Assembly: GCA_023391835.1 (NCBI GenBank)
Contig: JAEWAE010000027.1
Coordinates: forward strand, 1-21,221
DNA: 21,221 nucleotides
Reading direction: 5' to 3'
Source of the DNA: Bacillota bacterium
GTDB taxonomy: Bacteria > Bacillota > Clostridia > Oscillospirales > Ethanoligenentaceae
The translations under genes and the position numbers were made by a program. The notes under the pieces are model-generated. The model had not been told where the DNA came from, did no database searches, and worked only from the letters and a program-made list of their open reading frames with translations. Below, piece after piece: positions 1-8,125 of the stretch (position 1 is the stretch's first letter; each line of letters starts with the position of its first letter).

Positions 1-40
1 CCCCCCCCCGCGGGGGCGCCGTACCGGGAAAGCCGGCCGC

Positions 41-1858
<1,818 letters not shown>

Positions 1859-2040
1859 ATTTTTTGCCCTCCTGTCAGCCTGCCGCAGCTGGTTTGCGCT
1901 AGCCCCGGCATGTGACGGGGCCCTGTCTTCCGCCTTTTTGCGGGCGCGGCGCACGCCCCGCCGCACCGTGGGGCGCAGCGTCGACACTACGCCCGGCAAA
2001 TCCACAGGCCGCCGGGTGTATAGTATTTCACAACCTTTAT

Positions 2041-2069
2041 ATTTTACACGGATTTGCCGCCTTTGTCAA
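2041..2069 (-). promoter_or_regulatory. Sigma-A promoter of typA
   Basis: On the minus strand TTGACA (2064-2069), a 17-base spacer and TAAAAT (2041-2046) make a near-consensus promoter. Transcription would start near 2034, leaving a leader of about 175 bases before the TTG start of typA. Confidence 0.8.
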
Positions 2070-2117
2070 ATGGGGTGGCAATAAGCGCCCCGTCACCGGC
2101 GATATTTTTCCTCGGGT

Positions 2118-2147
2118 TTTCCGGCAGCCCGGCCGGTGTGGTATAAT
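2118..2147 (+). promoter_or_regulatory. Extended -10 promoter of the GNAT gene
   Basis: TGG-TATAAT (perfect -10 at 2142-2147 with an extended TG) precedes the GNAT start by 53 bases. The -35 region is poor (TTCCGG at 2119-2124), as is common for extended -10 promoters. It is divergent from the typA promoter. Confidence 0.6.
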
Positions 2148-2200
2148 TGGGCCAGAGCCCGCGGGGCAACCGCCGGCGCCTGCGAAAGGGTGAGCCTGCC

Positions 2201-2650
2201 ATGATCGAAAAGCTGAATATACGCGACTTTGCCAAATGCGCCTCCATATGGGATATGGAAAGGCGGAAGGATCTGGCCGACCGGTTTTACCGGGAGCTGC
2301 TTTCCGGCAACCGCATCACCTTTGTCTATGTATCGGGGCACATCTTCGTAGGCGAGGTCTCGCTTGTCTTTGACATGCACGACCCCGATTACACCCGGCC
2401 GGGTCAGCGGGTCTATCTTTCCCGGCTCCTTGTAAAGGAGGAGTGCCGGCGGCGCGGCATAGGCGGCGCGCTGGTCGATTTTGCGGCCAATGCCGCGAAA
2501 AAGCGCGGCTATTCCGAAATTTCCGTGGGAGTGGACCTTGATAATCATCCGGCACGGCGTCTGTACGCCCAAAAAGGCTTCGACCGGGTTATTTATGAGG
2601 GCGTGGACGAGCAGGGTCCTTATCAGAAGCTGCTGAAAAACCTGCCGTGA
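2201..2650 (+). CDS. GNAT family N-acetyltransferase
   Basis: A 149-residue single-domain GNAT enzyme that would transfer an acyl group from acetyl-CoA to an unknown amine, in the cytoplasm. The acetyl-CoA-binding motif A is clear: LLVKEECRRRGIGGALVDF, with the pyrophosphate-binding RRRGIG, followed by the C-terminal NHPARRLYAQKGF segment (motif B) typical of RimI-like GNATs. I choose the ATG at 2201, where homology begins and an AAAGGGTG binding site lies about 9 bases upstream; the frame is open from 2147, but that ATG overlaps the -10 box. Single gene, convergent with the Dabb gene. The substrate cannot be told from sequence. Confidence 0.88.
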   Translation: MIEKLNIRDFAKCASIWDMERRKDLADRFYRELLSGNRITFVYVSGHIFVGEVSLVFDMHDPDYTRPGQRVYLSRLLVKEECRRRGIGGALVDFAANAAKKRGYSEISVGVDLDNHPARRLYAQKGFDRVIYEGVDEQGPYQKLLKNLP

Positions 2651-2657
2651 GGCACGC

Positions 2658-2696
2658 AAAAAGCGGGGGGCTACCGGACAACCGGCCGCTCCCCGC
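2658..2696 (-). terminator. Intrinsic terminator after the Dabb gene
   Basis: Read on the minus strand, GCGGGG (2691-2696) pairs with CCCCGC (2663-2668) around an inner CCGG/CCGG pair, followed directly by TTTTT (2658-2662). It sits 16 bases past the Dabb stop codon and just past the convergent GNAT stop. Confidence 0.65.
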
Positions 2697-2711
2697 CCCA
2701 CATGCGCCGCT

Positions 2712-3008
2712 TCACACGATATAGTCCGCCACCACACGTTCAGCCATGACCTCGTGCACGAATTCCTTCACCCGCATATGCTGGGGATGCACCTGATAGG
2801 CTTCCAGCGCGTCGTGGTCAATGAATTCGGAATAAAGCACCACGTCGAAGCCTGCGGGGTTATAGTTGATGCCGACTTCCATATGGTGCGCTCCCGGCAC
2901 AACGCTTTCCAACCCTTCCAACATTTTTTTCATGCGCAGGGCGTTGGTTTTTTTGTCGGCGCCGGCCGCGTTGGGCTTGAGTTTCCACATGACGATATGT
3001 TTGACCAT
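2712..3008 (-). CDS. Dabb (stress-responsive A/B barrel) domain protein
   Basis: A 98-residue protein made of one Dabb domain, a ferredoxin-like alpha/beta fold that normally forms a dimeric barrel in the cytoplasm. The N-terminus MVKHIVMWKLK and the later HHMEVGINYNPAGFDVVLYS and HPQHMRVKEF stretches are the standard landmarks of the family. The start is supported by GGAGG 7 bases upstream. The biochemical role of bacterial stand-alone Dabb proteins is poorly defined, although some relatives are cyclases or monooxygenase-like enzymes. It lies downstream of yifB on the same strand but is separated from it by 163 bases containing a probable terminator, so it is probably transcribed on its own. 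Confidence 0.88.
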   Translation of the reverse strand: MVKHIVMWKLKPNAAGADKKTNALRMKKMLEGLESVVPGAHHMEVGINYNPAGFDVVLYSEFIDHDALEAYQVHPQHMRVKEFVHEVMAERVVADYIV

Positions 3009-3054
3009 ACAAGAACCTCCATATCACCGCCTGGCGGCGATACAAATCGGAATG

Positions 3055-3085
3055 AAAAAGGCACGGTTCCGCGAAGCGGATACCG
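3055..3085 (-). terminator. Possible terminator after yifB
   Basis: Minus-strand stem CGGT-A-TCCGC / GCGGA-ACCG with loop TTC (3064-3085, one bulged base), then TGCC and TTTTT (3055-3059). It lies about 90 bases past the yifB stop. A second perfect 8-base inverted repeat (GCGTGAAA / TTTCACGC, 3121-3139) lies nearer the stop but has no T-run. Confidence 0.4.
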
Positions 3086-3171
3086 GTCACGCCTTCCGGC
3101 CGGCAAGTACCTTTTTCCGGGCGTGAAAATCTTTCACGCTGCATCCCCTTTGTCCGTTTCAAAAAGAGAAT

Positions 3172-4734
3172 TCACACGCCGTCATCCGCCGAAGCGGCAT
3201 CCGGCCGGCGGCCGCCGCTCCAATACTTCCGGTCGAGACCGCGGTACTGCACCGCCTCGGCCACGTGGGCGGAGGTAATGGCGTCGCTGCGGTCCAGATC
3301 GGCAATGGTCCGGGCCACCTTGAGCACCCGCTCATAGGCCCGGGCCGAGAGGCCCATTCGGAGGAAGGCGCCTTCCAGCAGCGCACGGGCATCATCTGTC
3401 AAGCCGCACCAGCGGTGCAGGCCGGACGGGGTCAGCCGCGCATTACATGGTATGCCGCTGCCCCGGTAACGTTCCCGCTGAAGCGAGCGGGCGGCCTCCA
3501 CCCGCTGCCGTATGGCGGCGGAGGGTTCGCCGCCCCGGCGGGTCAGCTCGTCGAATTTGACCGGCGGCACTTCCACATGCAGGTCCATGCGGTCGAGCAG
3601 CGGGCCGGAGACCCGCGCCAGATACCGCGCCACCGCCCCGGGGCTGCAGGTGCAGGCGTGGGTGGGGTGGCCGTAATAGCCGCAGGGGCACGGATTCATC
3701 GCACACACCAGCATGACCGCGCAGGGGTATGTCAGCGTGCCCGACACGCGCGAAATCGTGACCGTGCCGTCTTCCAGCGGCTGGCGGAGCACTTCCAGTA
3801 CGTCGCGGCCGAATTCGGGCAGCTCATCGAGGAAAAGCACCCCGTTGTGCGCCAGCGAGATCTCCCCCGGGTGCGGGATGCGTCCCCCGCCCGACAGGCC
3901 CGCCGCCGACACCGTGTGGTGCGGCGCGCGGAAGGGGCGCTCCCGCACCAGCGCGGCACCCGCCGGCAGCACCCCGGCAATGGAATGGATCTTGGTGGTC
4001 TCGATGGCCTCGTCGAAGCTCATCGCGGGCAGGATGGAGGGCAGCCGTTTGGCCAGCATGCTCTTGCCCGAGCCGGGCGGCCCCACAAGCAGGATATTAT
4101 GCCCGCCGGCGGCCGCGATTTCCATGGCCCGACGGGACTCCAACTGACCGCACACATCCTGAAAATCGAGCGTCGGGCCGGCGGGCGGCGGAGGAAAGTC
4201 CTCGGGCTTGGCGGGGCAAACCGCCCGCCGGCCACACAGGCACTCGGCCAGTTCCTTCACCCCGCCCACCGGCAGGATGTCGATGCCCCGCACCACCGAG
4301 CCCTCGGCGGCGTTATCCCGGGGAATAAAAAAGCGGCGGAAGCCCTCTTCCCTGGCCTTGATGGCCATGGGCAGGATGCCGTTGACCGGCTTGATCTCCC
4401 CGCCCAGAGAAAGCTCCCCCGCGAACGCACTGTCGCCGAAATTCCCGTTTATCTGCCCCGAAGCGCGCAGCAGCGCCACCAGGATGGGCAGGTCGTAAAG
4501 CGGCCCCTCTTTTTTGATGTCGGCGGGCGCCAGATTGACCGTGATGCGGCTGACGGGGAAATCAAAGCCGCAGTTTTTCAGCGACGAGCGCACCCGCTCG
4601 CGGGATTCCCGCACGGCGGCATCCGGCAGGCCAACGGTCTCAAACGAGGGCAGGCCCTGGGAAATGTCCACTTCCGCATGCACCACATAGGCATCCAGCC
4701 CGAGCAGGCCCAGACTTTTCATCTGCGCGAACAC
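3172..4734 (-). CDS. comM: YifB/ComM family Mg-chelatase-like AAA+ ATPase
   Basis: A 520-residue AAA+ ATPase of the ComM/YifB family. ComM is a hexameric helicase that promotes branch migration when incoming DNA is integrated during natural transformation. The order is as expected: an N-terminal Lon-protease-like fold domain (LDAYVVHAEVDISQGLPSF... to about residue 170), Walker A GPPGSGKS (218-225, Lys224), Walker B GVLFLDELPEF, the cysteine cluster CAMNPCPCGYYG...CTCSPG, arginine-bearing LLDRMDLHVEVP, and the C-terminal Mg-chelatase helical domain. Translation starts with GTG at 4734; the next in-frame ATG would cut the conserved MF start. A GAGG lies 10 bases upstream. Length matches the family (about 500-520). 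It has its own strong promoter. Confidence 0.95.
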   Translation of the reverse strand: MFAQMKSLGLLGLDAYVVHAEVDISQGLPSFETVGLPDAAVRESRERVRSSLKNCGFDFPVSRITVNLAPADIKKEGPLYDLPILVALLRASGQINGNFGDSAFAGELSLGGEIKPVNGILPMAIKAREEGFRRFFIPRDNAAEGSVVRGIDILPVGGVKELAECLCGRRAVCPAKPEDFPPPPAGPTLDFQDVCGQLESRRAMEIAAAGGHNILLVGPPGSGKSMLAKRLPSILPAMSFDEAIETTKIHSIAGVLPAGAALVRERPFRAPHHTVSAAGLSGGGRIPHPGEISLAHNGVLFLDELPEFGRDVLEVLRQPLEDGTVTISRVSGTLTYPCAVMLVCAMNPCPCGYYGHPTHACTCSPGAVARYLARVSGPLLDRMDLHVEVPPVKFDELTRRGGEPSAAIRQRVEAARSLQRERYRGSGIPCNARLTPSGLHRWCGLTDDARALLEGAFLRMGLSARAYERVLKVARTIADLDRSDAITSAHVAEAVQYRGLDRKYWSGGRRPDAASADDGV

Positions 4735-4766
4735 CCGTCCACCGCCTCGTTTCGACTTTTTGCCAT

Positions 4767-4795
4767 ATTATACACGCCTTTTCGGGCCGTTTCAA
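4767..4795 (-). promoter_or_regulatory. Sigma-A promoter of yifB/comM
   Basis: Minus strand TTGAAA (4790-4795), 17-base spacer, TATAAT (4767-4772). The predicted start near 4760 gives a leader of only about 26 bases. The -35 box overlaps the edge of the palindrome at 4794-4811. Confidence 0.82.
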
Positions 4796-4833
4796 TATGA
4801 TGGATCATATTTGTCAAAGGTGCCGAAACGGCC
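4785..4833. repeat. Nested inverted repeats upstream of the yifB promoter
   Basis: A perfect 8-base palindrome AATATGAT-GG-ATCATATT (4794-4811) sits inside a wider perfect inverted repeat, GGCCGTTTC (4785-4793) and GAAACGGCC (4825-4833). The left arms overlap the -35 box of the yifB promoter, so an operator is possible. There is no T-run, so a terminator is less likely. Confidence 0.55.
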
Positions 4834-4932
4834 GCCTTTTTGGGCGGACCGGCGCATCATTTTCACAAAATATTCCAGAGTCGGCCCATGCCTTGTCTGT
4901 CAATCGGGAATTGCCGGATTTTATGCATAGGG

Positions 4933-5613
4933 CTACGCCCGGTCGTCAATCCAGCGCCGCAGCCCGTCGGCAGTGTCGAATTCGCCGTCCGGCCGCACGG
5001 CGGTGGGGTTCCCCCTATGGTAAAAGTTGGCCCACACGGCCCGCATCCCGGCCTTCTGGGCGCCGTAGATGTCGTTGATGAGATTGTCGCCCACATAGAC
5101 CGCCGCATCCGGCGCGACGGCCAGCCGGTGCAGCGCCAGCTCGAAAATTTCCCGCTGGGGCTTGTCAAAGGGCTGCTCCCCCGACACCACCACCGTGTCG
5201 AAGGCCGGGCGCAGACGCCCCCGCTCGATCTTGCCGTTTTGCAGCGGGGCCGCGCCGTTGGTGACAAGGCCCAGGCGGAAACCCGCCCGCCGCAGCTCGC
5301 CCAGCAGCCGGAACATATCGTCAAACAGCACCAGATACTTGGGAAATTCCGTATTCCAGAAATCGATCATCTCACCGATGGGCGGCAGATCGACATTCAG
5401 CTCGCCGAAAAGATGAAAAAACAGATCCGGCCGCGTGGCGTCGCCTTCCCGGTCGAGCCGGCGCAGAGCCGCCACCGCCCGGGCCTGCCCCGCCGCATCC
5501 TCCGCCGGGAAAAAGCGGCGCACGAAACTCTCGGAAAAGCCGGCGAAGGTTTCCCGCCGGCTGATCAGCGTGTCGTCCAGGTCGAAAAGGACGGCGCGTA
5601 TTTTATCCATCAT
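4933..5613 (-). CDS. HAD superfamily hydrolase (YjjG-like, class IA)
   Basis: A 226-residue haloacid-dehalogenase-fold phosphatase. The four HAD motifs are present: nucleophile DLDDT (Asp11 and Asp13), VTNG with the motif II Thr, the motif III Lys in FDKPQREIF, and GDNLINDIYGA for Mg binding. The alpha-helical cap between motifs I and II marks it as class IA, closest in style to YjjG-type nucleotide phosphatases, but the substrate is not deducible. I start at the ATG at 5613 (GGGGG 8 bases upstream); the ATG at 5610 is equally in frame, while the upstream open frame to 5715 runs through the promoter. It is divergent from another HAD gene. Confidence 0.9.
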   Translation of the reverse strand: MMDKIRAVLFDLDDTLISRRETFAGFSESFVRRFFPAEDAAGQARAVAALRRLDREGDATRPDLFFHLFGELNVDLPPIGEMIDFWNTEFPKYLVLFDDMFRLLGELRRAGFRLGLVTNGAAPLQNGKIERGRLRPAFDTVVVSGEQPFDKPQREIFELALHRLAVAPDAAVYVGDNLINDIYGAQKAGMRAVWANFYHRGNPTAVRPDGEFDTADGLRRWIDDRA

Positions 5614-5638
5614 GAAATCAGCCCCCAAGCGCGCGCCG

Positions 5639-5667
5639 TTTGCAGGCCGCGCGCGATATGGTATAAT
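5639..5667 (+). promoter_or_regulatory. Promoter of the plus-strand HAD/reductase operon
   Basis: TTTGCA (5639-5644), 17-base spacer, TATAAT (5662-5667) with an extended TGG directly before the -10 box. Transcription would start near 5674, about 44 bases before the HAD start. The -10 overlaps the opposing minus-strand -10 by 2 bases. Confidence 0.75.
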
Positions 5668-5694
5668 GATAGCATATCGGCGCCCGGCTGCCAA
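5666..5694 (-). promoter_or_regulatory. Promoter of the minus-strand HAD gene
   Basis: Minus strand TTGGCA (5689-5694), 17-base spacer, TATCAT (5666-5671). Start predicted near 5659, with a leader of about 46 bases. It interlocks with the plus-strand promoter, and the two -10 boxes share 5666-5667. Confidence 0.7.
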
Positions 5695-5717
5695 CTGCCG
5701 GAGAAGGAGGGCCATCC

Positions 5718-6395
5718 ATGCCCGAAATGACGATACAGGGAGCCATTTTTGACCTGGACGGCACGCTGCTGGATTCTTCCGGCGTCTGGCGGCAGGTGGA
5801 TATCGAGTATCTCGGCCGACACGGGGCGGAGCTGACGCCTGCCTACACCCGGGCGGTGCGTGCCATGAGCTTCGAGGAAGGGGCTGCTTTCACCAAGGAT
5901 TATCTGCGCCTTTCCCAGTCGGTGGAATCCATCATCCGGGAATGGCACGACATGGTCGCCCGCGAATATGCCGAGCGGCTGCCGCTCAAGCCCGGCGCGC
6001 GCCGCTGCCTGCTCGCTCTGCGGGACGCGGGGGTGCGCATCGGGCTGGCCACCGCCTCCAGTCAGGAGCTTTTCGAGCCGGCTCTGCAGCGTACGGGGGT
6101 TTACGGTTTTTTCGACTCCTTCACCATCCGGTCGGAAGTGGGCCGCGGCAAGGAGCACCCCGACATTTATCTGCGCGCGGCTCAGAAGCTTGGGGCGCCG
6201 CCGACGGGATGCGCCGTGTTTGAGGATATTGCCGAGGGGCTACACAGCGCCCACGCGGCGGGCATGACGGCGGTGGCGGTCTGGGATGCCGGCGCGCAGG
6301 AGGACTGGGCCCGTATCCGGCGTGAAGCGGATTTTGCCGTCAAACGGCTGGACGAAATTCCCGCCCTATTCCGCCGCCGGGCGGCCGGCGAATGA
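5718..6395 (+). CDS. HAD superfamily hydrolase, beta-phosphoglucomutase-like
   Basis: A 225-residue class IA HAD enzyme. Motif I is DLDGT (Asp12, Asp14), motif II lies in GLATASS, the Lys in GRGKEHPDIYL is motif III, and VFEDIAEGL carries the motif IV acids. The DLDGTL and EDIAEGLHSAHAAGM patterns are those of beta-phosphoglucomutase/phosphatase relatives, so the substrate is probably a small phosphorylated sugar or nucleotide, but this is inference. AAGGAGG lies 7 bases before the ATG. A short-chain reductase gene follows 64 bases downstream with its own good binding site and no visible promoter, so the two probably form an operon. It is only distantly similar to the divergent HAD gene and is not a recent copy. 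Confidence 0.92.
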   Translation: MPEMTIQGAIFDLDGTLLDSSGVWRQVDIEYLGRHGAELTPAYTRAVRAMSFEEGAAFTKDYLRLSQSVESIIREWHDMVAREYAERLPLKPGARRCLLALRDAGVRIGLATASSQELFEPALQRTGVYGFFDSFTIRSEVGRGKEHPDIYLRAAQKLGAPPTGCAVFEDIAEGLHSAHAAGMTAVAVWDAGAQEDWARIRREADFAVKRLDEIPALFRRRAAGE

Positions 6396-6459
6396 GCGGG
6401 TGTGTGTGCCCATCGGGCGGGAACCGTGGGTTTCCCAATTCATGCGGGGAGGCGGCCAT

Positions 6460-7194
6460 ATGAGCCGGACGGTATGGATCACCGGCGCGTCCCGCGGCAT
6501 CGGCCGCGCGGCGGCGCTGCTTTTTGCGGAAAAAGGCTGGCAGGTGGGGGTAAACTACCTGCACAGCGAGGGCCCGGCCGAGGATCTGTGCGCGCACATC
6601 CGCCGGGCGGGCGGCCGGGCCCTGCCGCTGCGGGGGGATGTATCGGTGCGCGCCGACGTGGAGGCAATGGCCGCGCGCATGCAGGAAGAATTCGGCGGCA
6701 TCGACGCGCTGGTCAACAACGCGGGCATTGCGGGGCAGCGGCTTTTCACCGACATCACCGATGCGGAATGGGACCGCATGGTGGCCGTGGATCTCACCGG
6801 CGTATTTTACTGCTGCCGGGCCGTGCTGCCGGGCATGATCCACCGCAAAAGCGGCAGCATCGTCAACCTTTCCTCCATGTGGGGGGTCACGGGCGGGTCG
6901 TGCGAGGTGCACTATTCCGCCGTCAAAGCCGGCGTCATCGGGCTGACCAAGGCCTTGGCAAAAGAAGTCGGCCCGTCGCACATCCGGGTCAACTGTGTGG
7001 CTCCGGGGGTCATCGACACTGAAATGAACGCCGCTCTGAATGACGCGGACCGGGCCGCTCTGGGCGAAGAGACCCCTCTGATGCGTTTGGGCACCCCGCG
7101 GGAGGCGGCGCAGGCCATCTGTTTTTTGGCCGGGGAGGAAAGCTCCTTTATCACCGGCCAGGTGCTCAGCCCCAACGGCGGCATCGTCATCTGA
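6460..7194 (+). CDS. FabG/YmfI-like short-chain dehydrogenase/reductase
   Basis: A 244-residue classical SDR enzyme. It shows the NADP(H)-binding TGASRGIGRA near the N-terminus, NNAG, the catalytic Ser in NLSSMWG, YSAVK (Tyr and Lys), and IRVNCVAPGVIDTEM. Length and motifs fit FabG (3-oxoacyl-ACP reductase). The SSMWG...SCEVHYS stretch also resembles Firmicute YmfI-type proteins, which reduce the 5-aminopentanone group on elongation factor P. No fatty-acid synthesis or efp gene is nearby to decide. The start is ATG 6460, where homology begins, with GGGGAGG 7 bases upstream; the open frame back to 6286 runs into the HAD gene and is not real. Probably co-transcribed with the HAD gene. Confidence 0.93.
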   Translation: MSRTVWITGASRGIGRAAALLFAEKGWQVGVNYLHSEGPAEDLCAHIRRAGGRALPLRGDVSVRADVEAMAARMQEEFGGIDALVNNAGIAGQRLFTDITDAEWDRMVAVDLTGVFYCCRAVLPGMIHRKSGSIVNLSSMWGVTGGSCEVHYSAVKAGVIGLTKALAKEVGPSHIRVNCVAPGVIDTEMNAALNDADRAALGEETPLMRLGTPREAAQAICFLAGEESSFITGQVLSPNGGIVI

Positions 7195-7218
7195 CCGCCG
7201 CGTTTCGGACGGCGGCGC

Positions 7219-7245
7219 AAAAAGGGGCTGTTGCAAAATAGCCCC
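7219..7245 (-). terminator. Terminator formed by the left end of the element
   Basis: Minus strand GGGGCT (7240-7245), a 10-base loop, AGCCCC (7224-7229), then TTTTT (7219-7223). It would end transcripts coming from the yvl-like operon. Confidence 0.55.
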
Positions 7246-7377
7246 GGGAAAAAATAGTGCATAAAAAATACGCCTTGATTTGGCTCCAAAAGCCGTTTCA
7301 AGGCGCATTTTCTTGCTTTGTGGACTGCCTGTTTGTGCAATTTGCTATCGCAAATTCGTTTTGCAACAGCCCCTTTT
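7220..7377. mobile_element. MITE-like palindromic element without transposase
   Basis: A 158-base non-coding unit bounded by perfect 19-base inverted ends, AAAAGGGGCTGTTGCAAAA (7220-7238) and its complement at 7359-7377. Inside are the imperfect stem CGCCTTGA...TCAAGGCG (7271-7307, with inner GGCT/AGCC) and the perfect hairpin AATTTGC-TATC-GCAAATT (7339-7356). The end core GGGGCTGTTGCAAA is close to the GGCACTGTTGCAAA end of IS26 (IS6 family), which suggests mobilisation by a related transposase. No flanking target duplication could be recognised. It is more AT-rich than its surroundings and lies between convergent genes. Confidence 0.6.
7265..7307 (-). terminator. Terminator inside the MITE-like element
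   Basis: Minus strand CGCCTTGA...TCAAGGCG stem-loop (about 7271-7305) followed by TATTTTTT. It lies about 130 bases past the stop of the YvlD-like gene. On the plus strand the same stem is followed by ATTTTCTT, so it may also slow transcripts leaving the reductase gene. Confidence 0.6.
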
Positions 7378-7383
7378 ACGGTA

Positions 7384-7401
7384 TACCGGATCGCTCCGGT
7401 A
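7384..7401. repeat. Small perfect hairpin between element and YvlD-like gene
   Basis: TACCGGA-TCGC-TCCGGTA, a 7-base stem with a 4-base loop and no T-run on either side. It is probably an RNA stem at the end of the minus-strand transcript. Confidence 0.35.
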
Positions 7402-7434
7402 ACTTCCGGCATAACCCGCCGGGGGCGGCAGGGC

Positions 7435-7800
7435 TCAATGCCCCCCGTCGCCCTCATGGGATGCCGTCAGCATATTGCCCAGCGACACGCCCAGCGCGAT
7501 GAGCAGACACACGCCGAAGCCCCGGATGCGCAGCGAGGGCATCAGCACGTCGGTCAGGCGCACCATGCCGGCGTTGACCACCAGGCTGAAAAGCCCGAGC
7601 GTCACCACCGTCAGCGGCAGCGCGATCAGCTGCAGCAGCGGCCGCACCAGCAGATTCATCAGCCACAGCACCGTGCCCGCCAGCACCAGCGTCACCGGCC
7701 CGGCGGCGTGTACGCTGTGGGGAAAAAGCCCCGAAGCCGCCACCATCACCGCCACGCACACCAGCCACCGGATCAGATGCTTGGATTGCCCGCTTTTCAT
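7435..7800 (-). CDS. YvlD/LiaZ-type phage-holin-family membrane protein
   Basis: A 121-residue membrane protein with about four hydrophobic segments (around residues 10-30, 34-58, 60-85, 93-112) and the characteristic TVLWLMNLLVRPLLQLIALPLTVVTLGLFSLVVNAGMVRLTD core. This is the four-helix 'phage holin' (YvlD) family, which occurs in chromosomal envelope-stress operons: yvlD of Bacillus subtilis and liaZ of enterococci. It is not evidence of a prophage, since no other phage gene is present. It is the last gene of a four-gene operon, 25 bases after the preceding stop, with an AAAGGG site 7 bases before the ATG. Function within the envelope is inferred from its relatives only. Confidence 0.85.
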   Translation of the reverse strand: MKSGQSKHLIRWLVCVAVMVAASGLFPHSVHAAGPVTLVLAGTVLWLMNLLVRPLLQLIALPLTVVTLGLFSLVVNAGMVRLTDVLMPSLRIRGFGVCLLIALGVSLGNMLTASHEGDGGH

Positions 7801-7825
7801 CGCTTCGCCCTTTCCTTCCGTCCGC

Positions 7826-8125
7826 TCATATCAGGCCCACGCGCAGCCGGTGCCCGTCGCGCTCCGCTTCCACCGACAGTTCCAGCCCCCGGCCCCGCAT
7901 GGTATCCTGCACAAGGCCGCTCAGCAGCCCGGCCCCGGCGCGGCACCACACCAGCGGGAGCCGTTTATCCTCCGGTATGGGCAGGCGCACCGCCAGCGCC
8001 GCCATGTCGGTGAGGATATCCGCCGCCATGCCCAGCACCGGCAGCGGCAGCACCCAGCCGAAACGCCGCCCGCCCCGACTCATTTCCAGCCGAAAAAACA
8101 GCTTCGGCCGCCGGTTACTCCACAT
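7826..8125 (-). CDS. Small protein resembling the C-terminal domain of its neighbour
   Basis: A 99-residue protein that I cannot place in a named family. Its start ATG overlaps the end of the upstream SHOCT gene by 11 bases (shared ATGTGGAGTAA), so the two are probably translationally coupled; a later ATG at 8083 is possible. Reading it beside that upstream protein, the same pattern appears: KLFFRLEM against KLRVVVDA at the start, a VLPLPVL against NVAVPLSL turn, helices in the middle, and ELSVEAERDGHRLRVGLI against VHVETGGDSDGARVRVYVE at the end. I read this as a diverged duplicate lacking the SHOCT helices. In Bacillus and enterococcal counterparts this position holds a PspC protein, which is absent here. 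Confidence 0.7.
   Translation of the reverse strand: MWSNRRPKLFFRLEMSRGGRRFGWVLPLPVLGMAADILTDMAALAVRLPIPEDKRLPLVWCRAGAGLLSGLVQDTMRGRGLELSVEAERDGHRLRVGLI

Noticed and set aside
1..40. C-run and CCCCCGCGGGGG palindrome at the left edge
   Set aside because: Too close to the edge to interpret, and no T-run follows on the minus strand within the window, so a typA terminator cannot be supported.
1859..2005. 49-residue N-terminal extension of typA from a GTG
   Set aside because: No binding site at the GTG, an Arg-rich sequence without similarity to the family, and AGGAGG directly before the TTG that begins the conserved domain.
4803..4860. GC stem around 4830-4851 as a terminator for the minus-strand HAD gene
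   Set aside because: The stem has a bulge and is followed by GTTTCGG instead of a T-run; support is too weak to list.
6286..6459. 58-residue N-terminal extension of the reductase
   Set aside because: It overlaps the HAD gene in another frame and precedes the nucleotide-binding motif; the ATG at 6460 has GGGGAGG at a good distance.
7195..7215. CCGCCG/CGGCGG hairpin right after the reductase stop as a terminator
   Set aside because: It is followed by AAAAA rather than T on the plus strand; the convincing stems lie inside the adjacent element.
7435..7800. Holin-family protein as a prophage remnant
   Set aside because: The YvlD-type family is chromosomal and part of stress operons; no other phage gene, attachment site or shift in coding character surrounds it.
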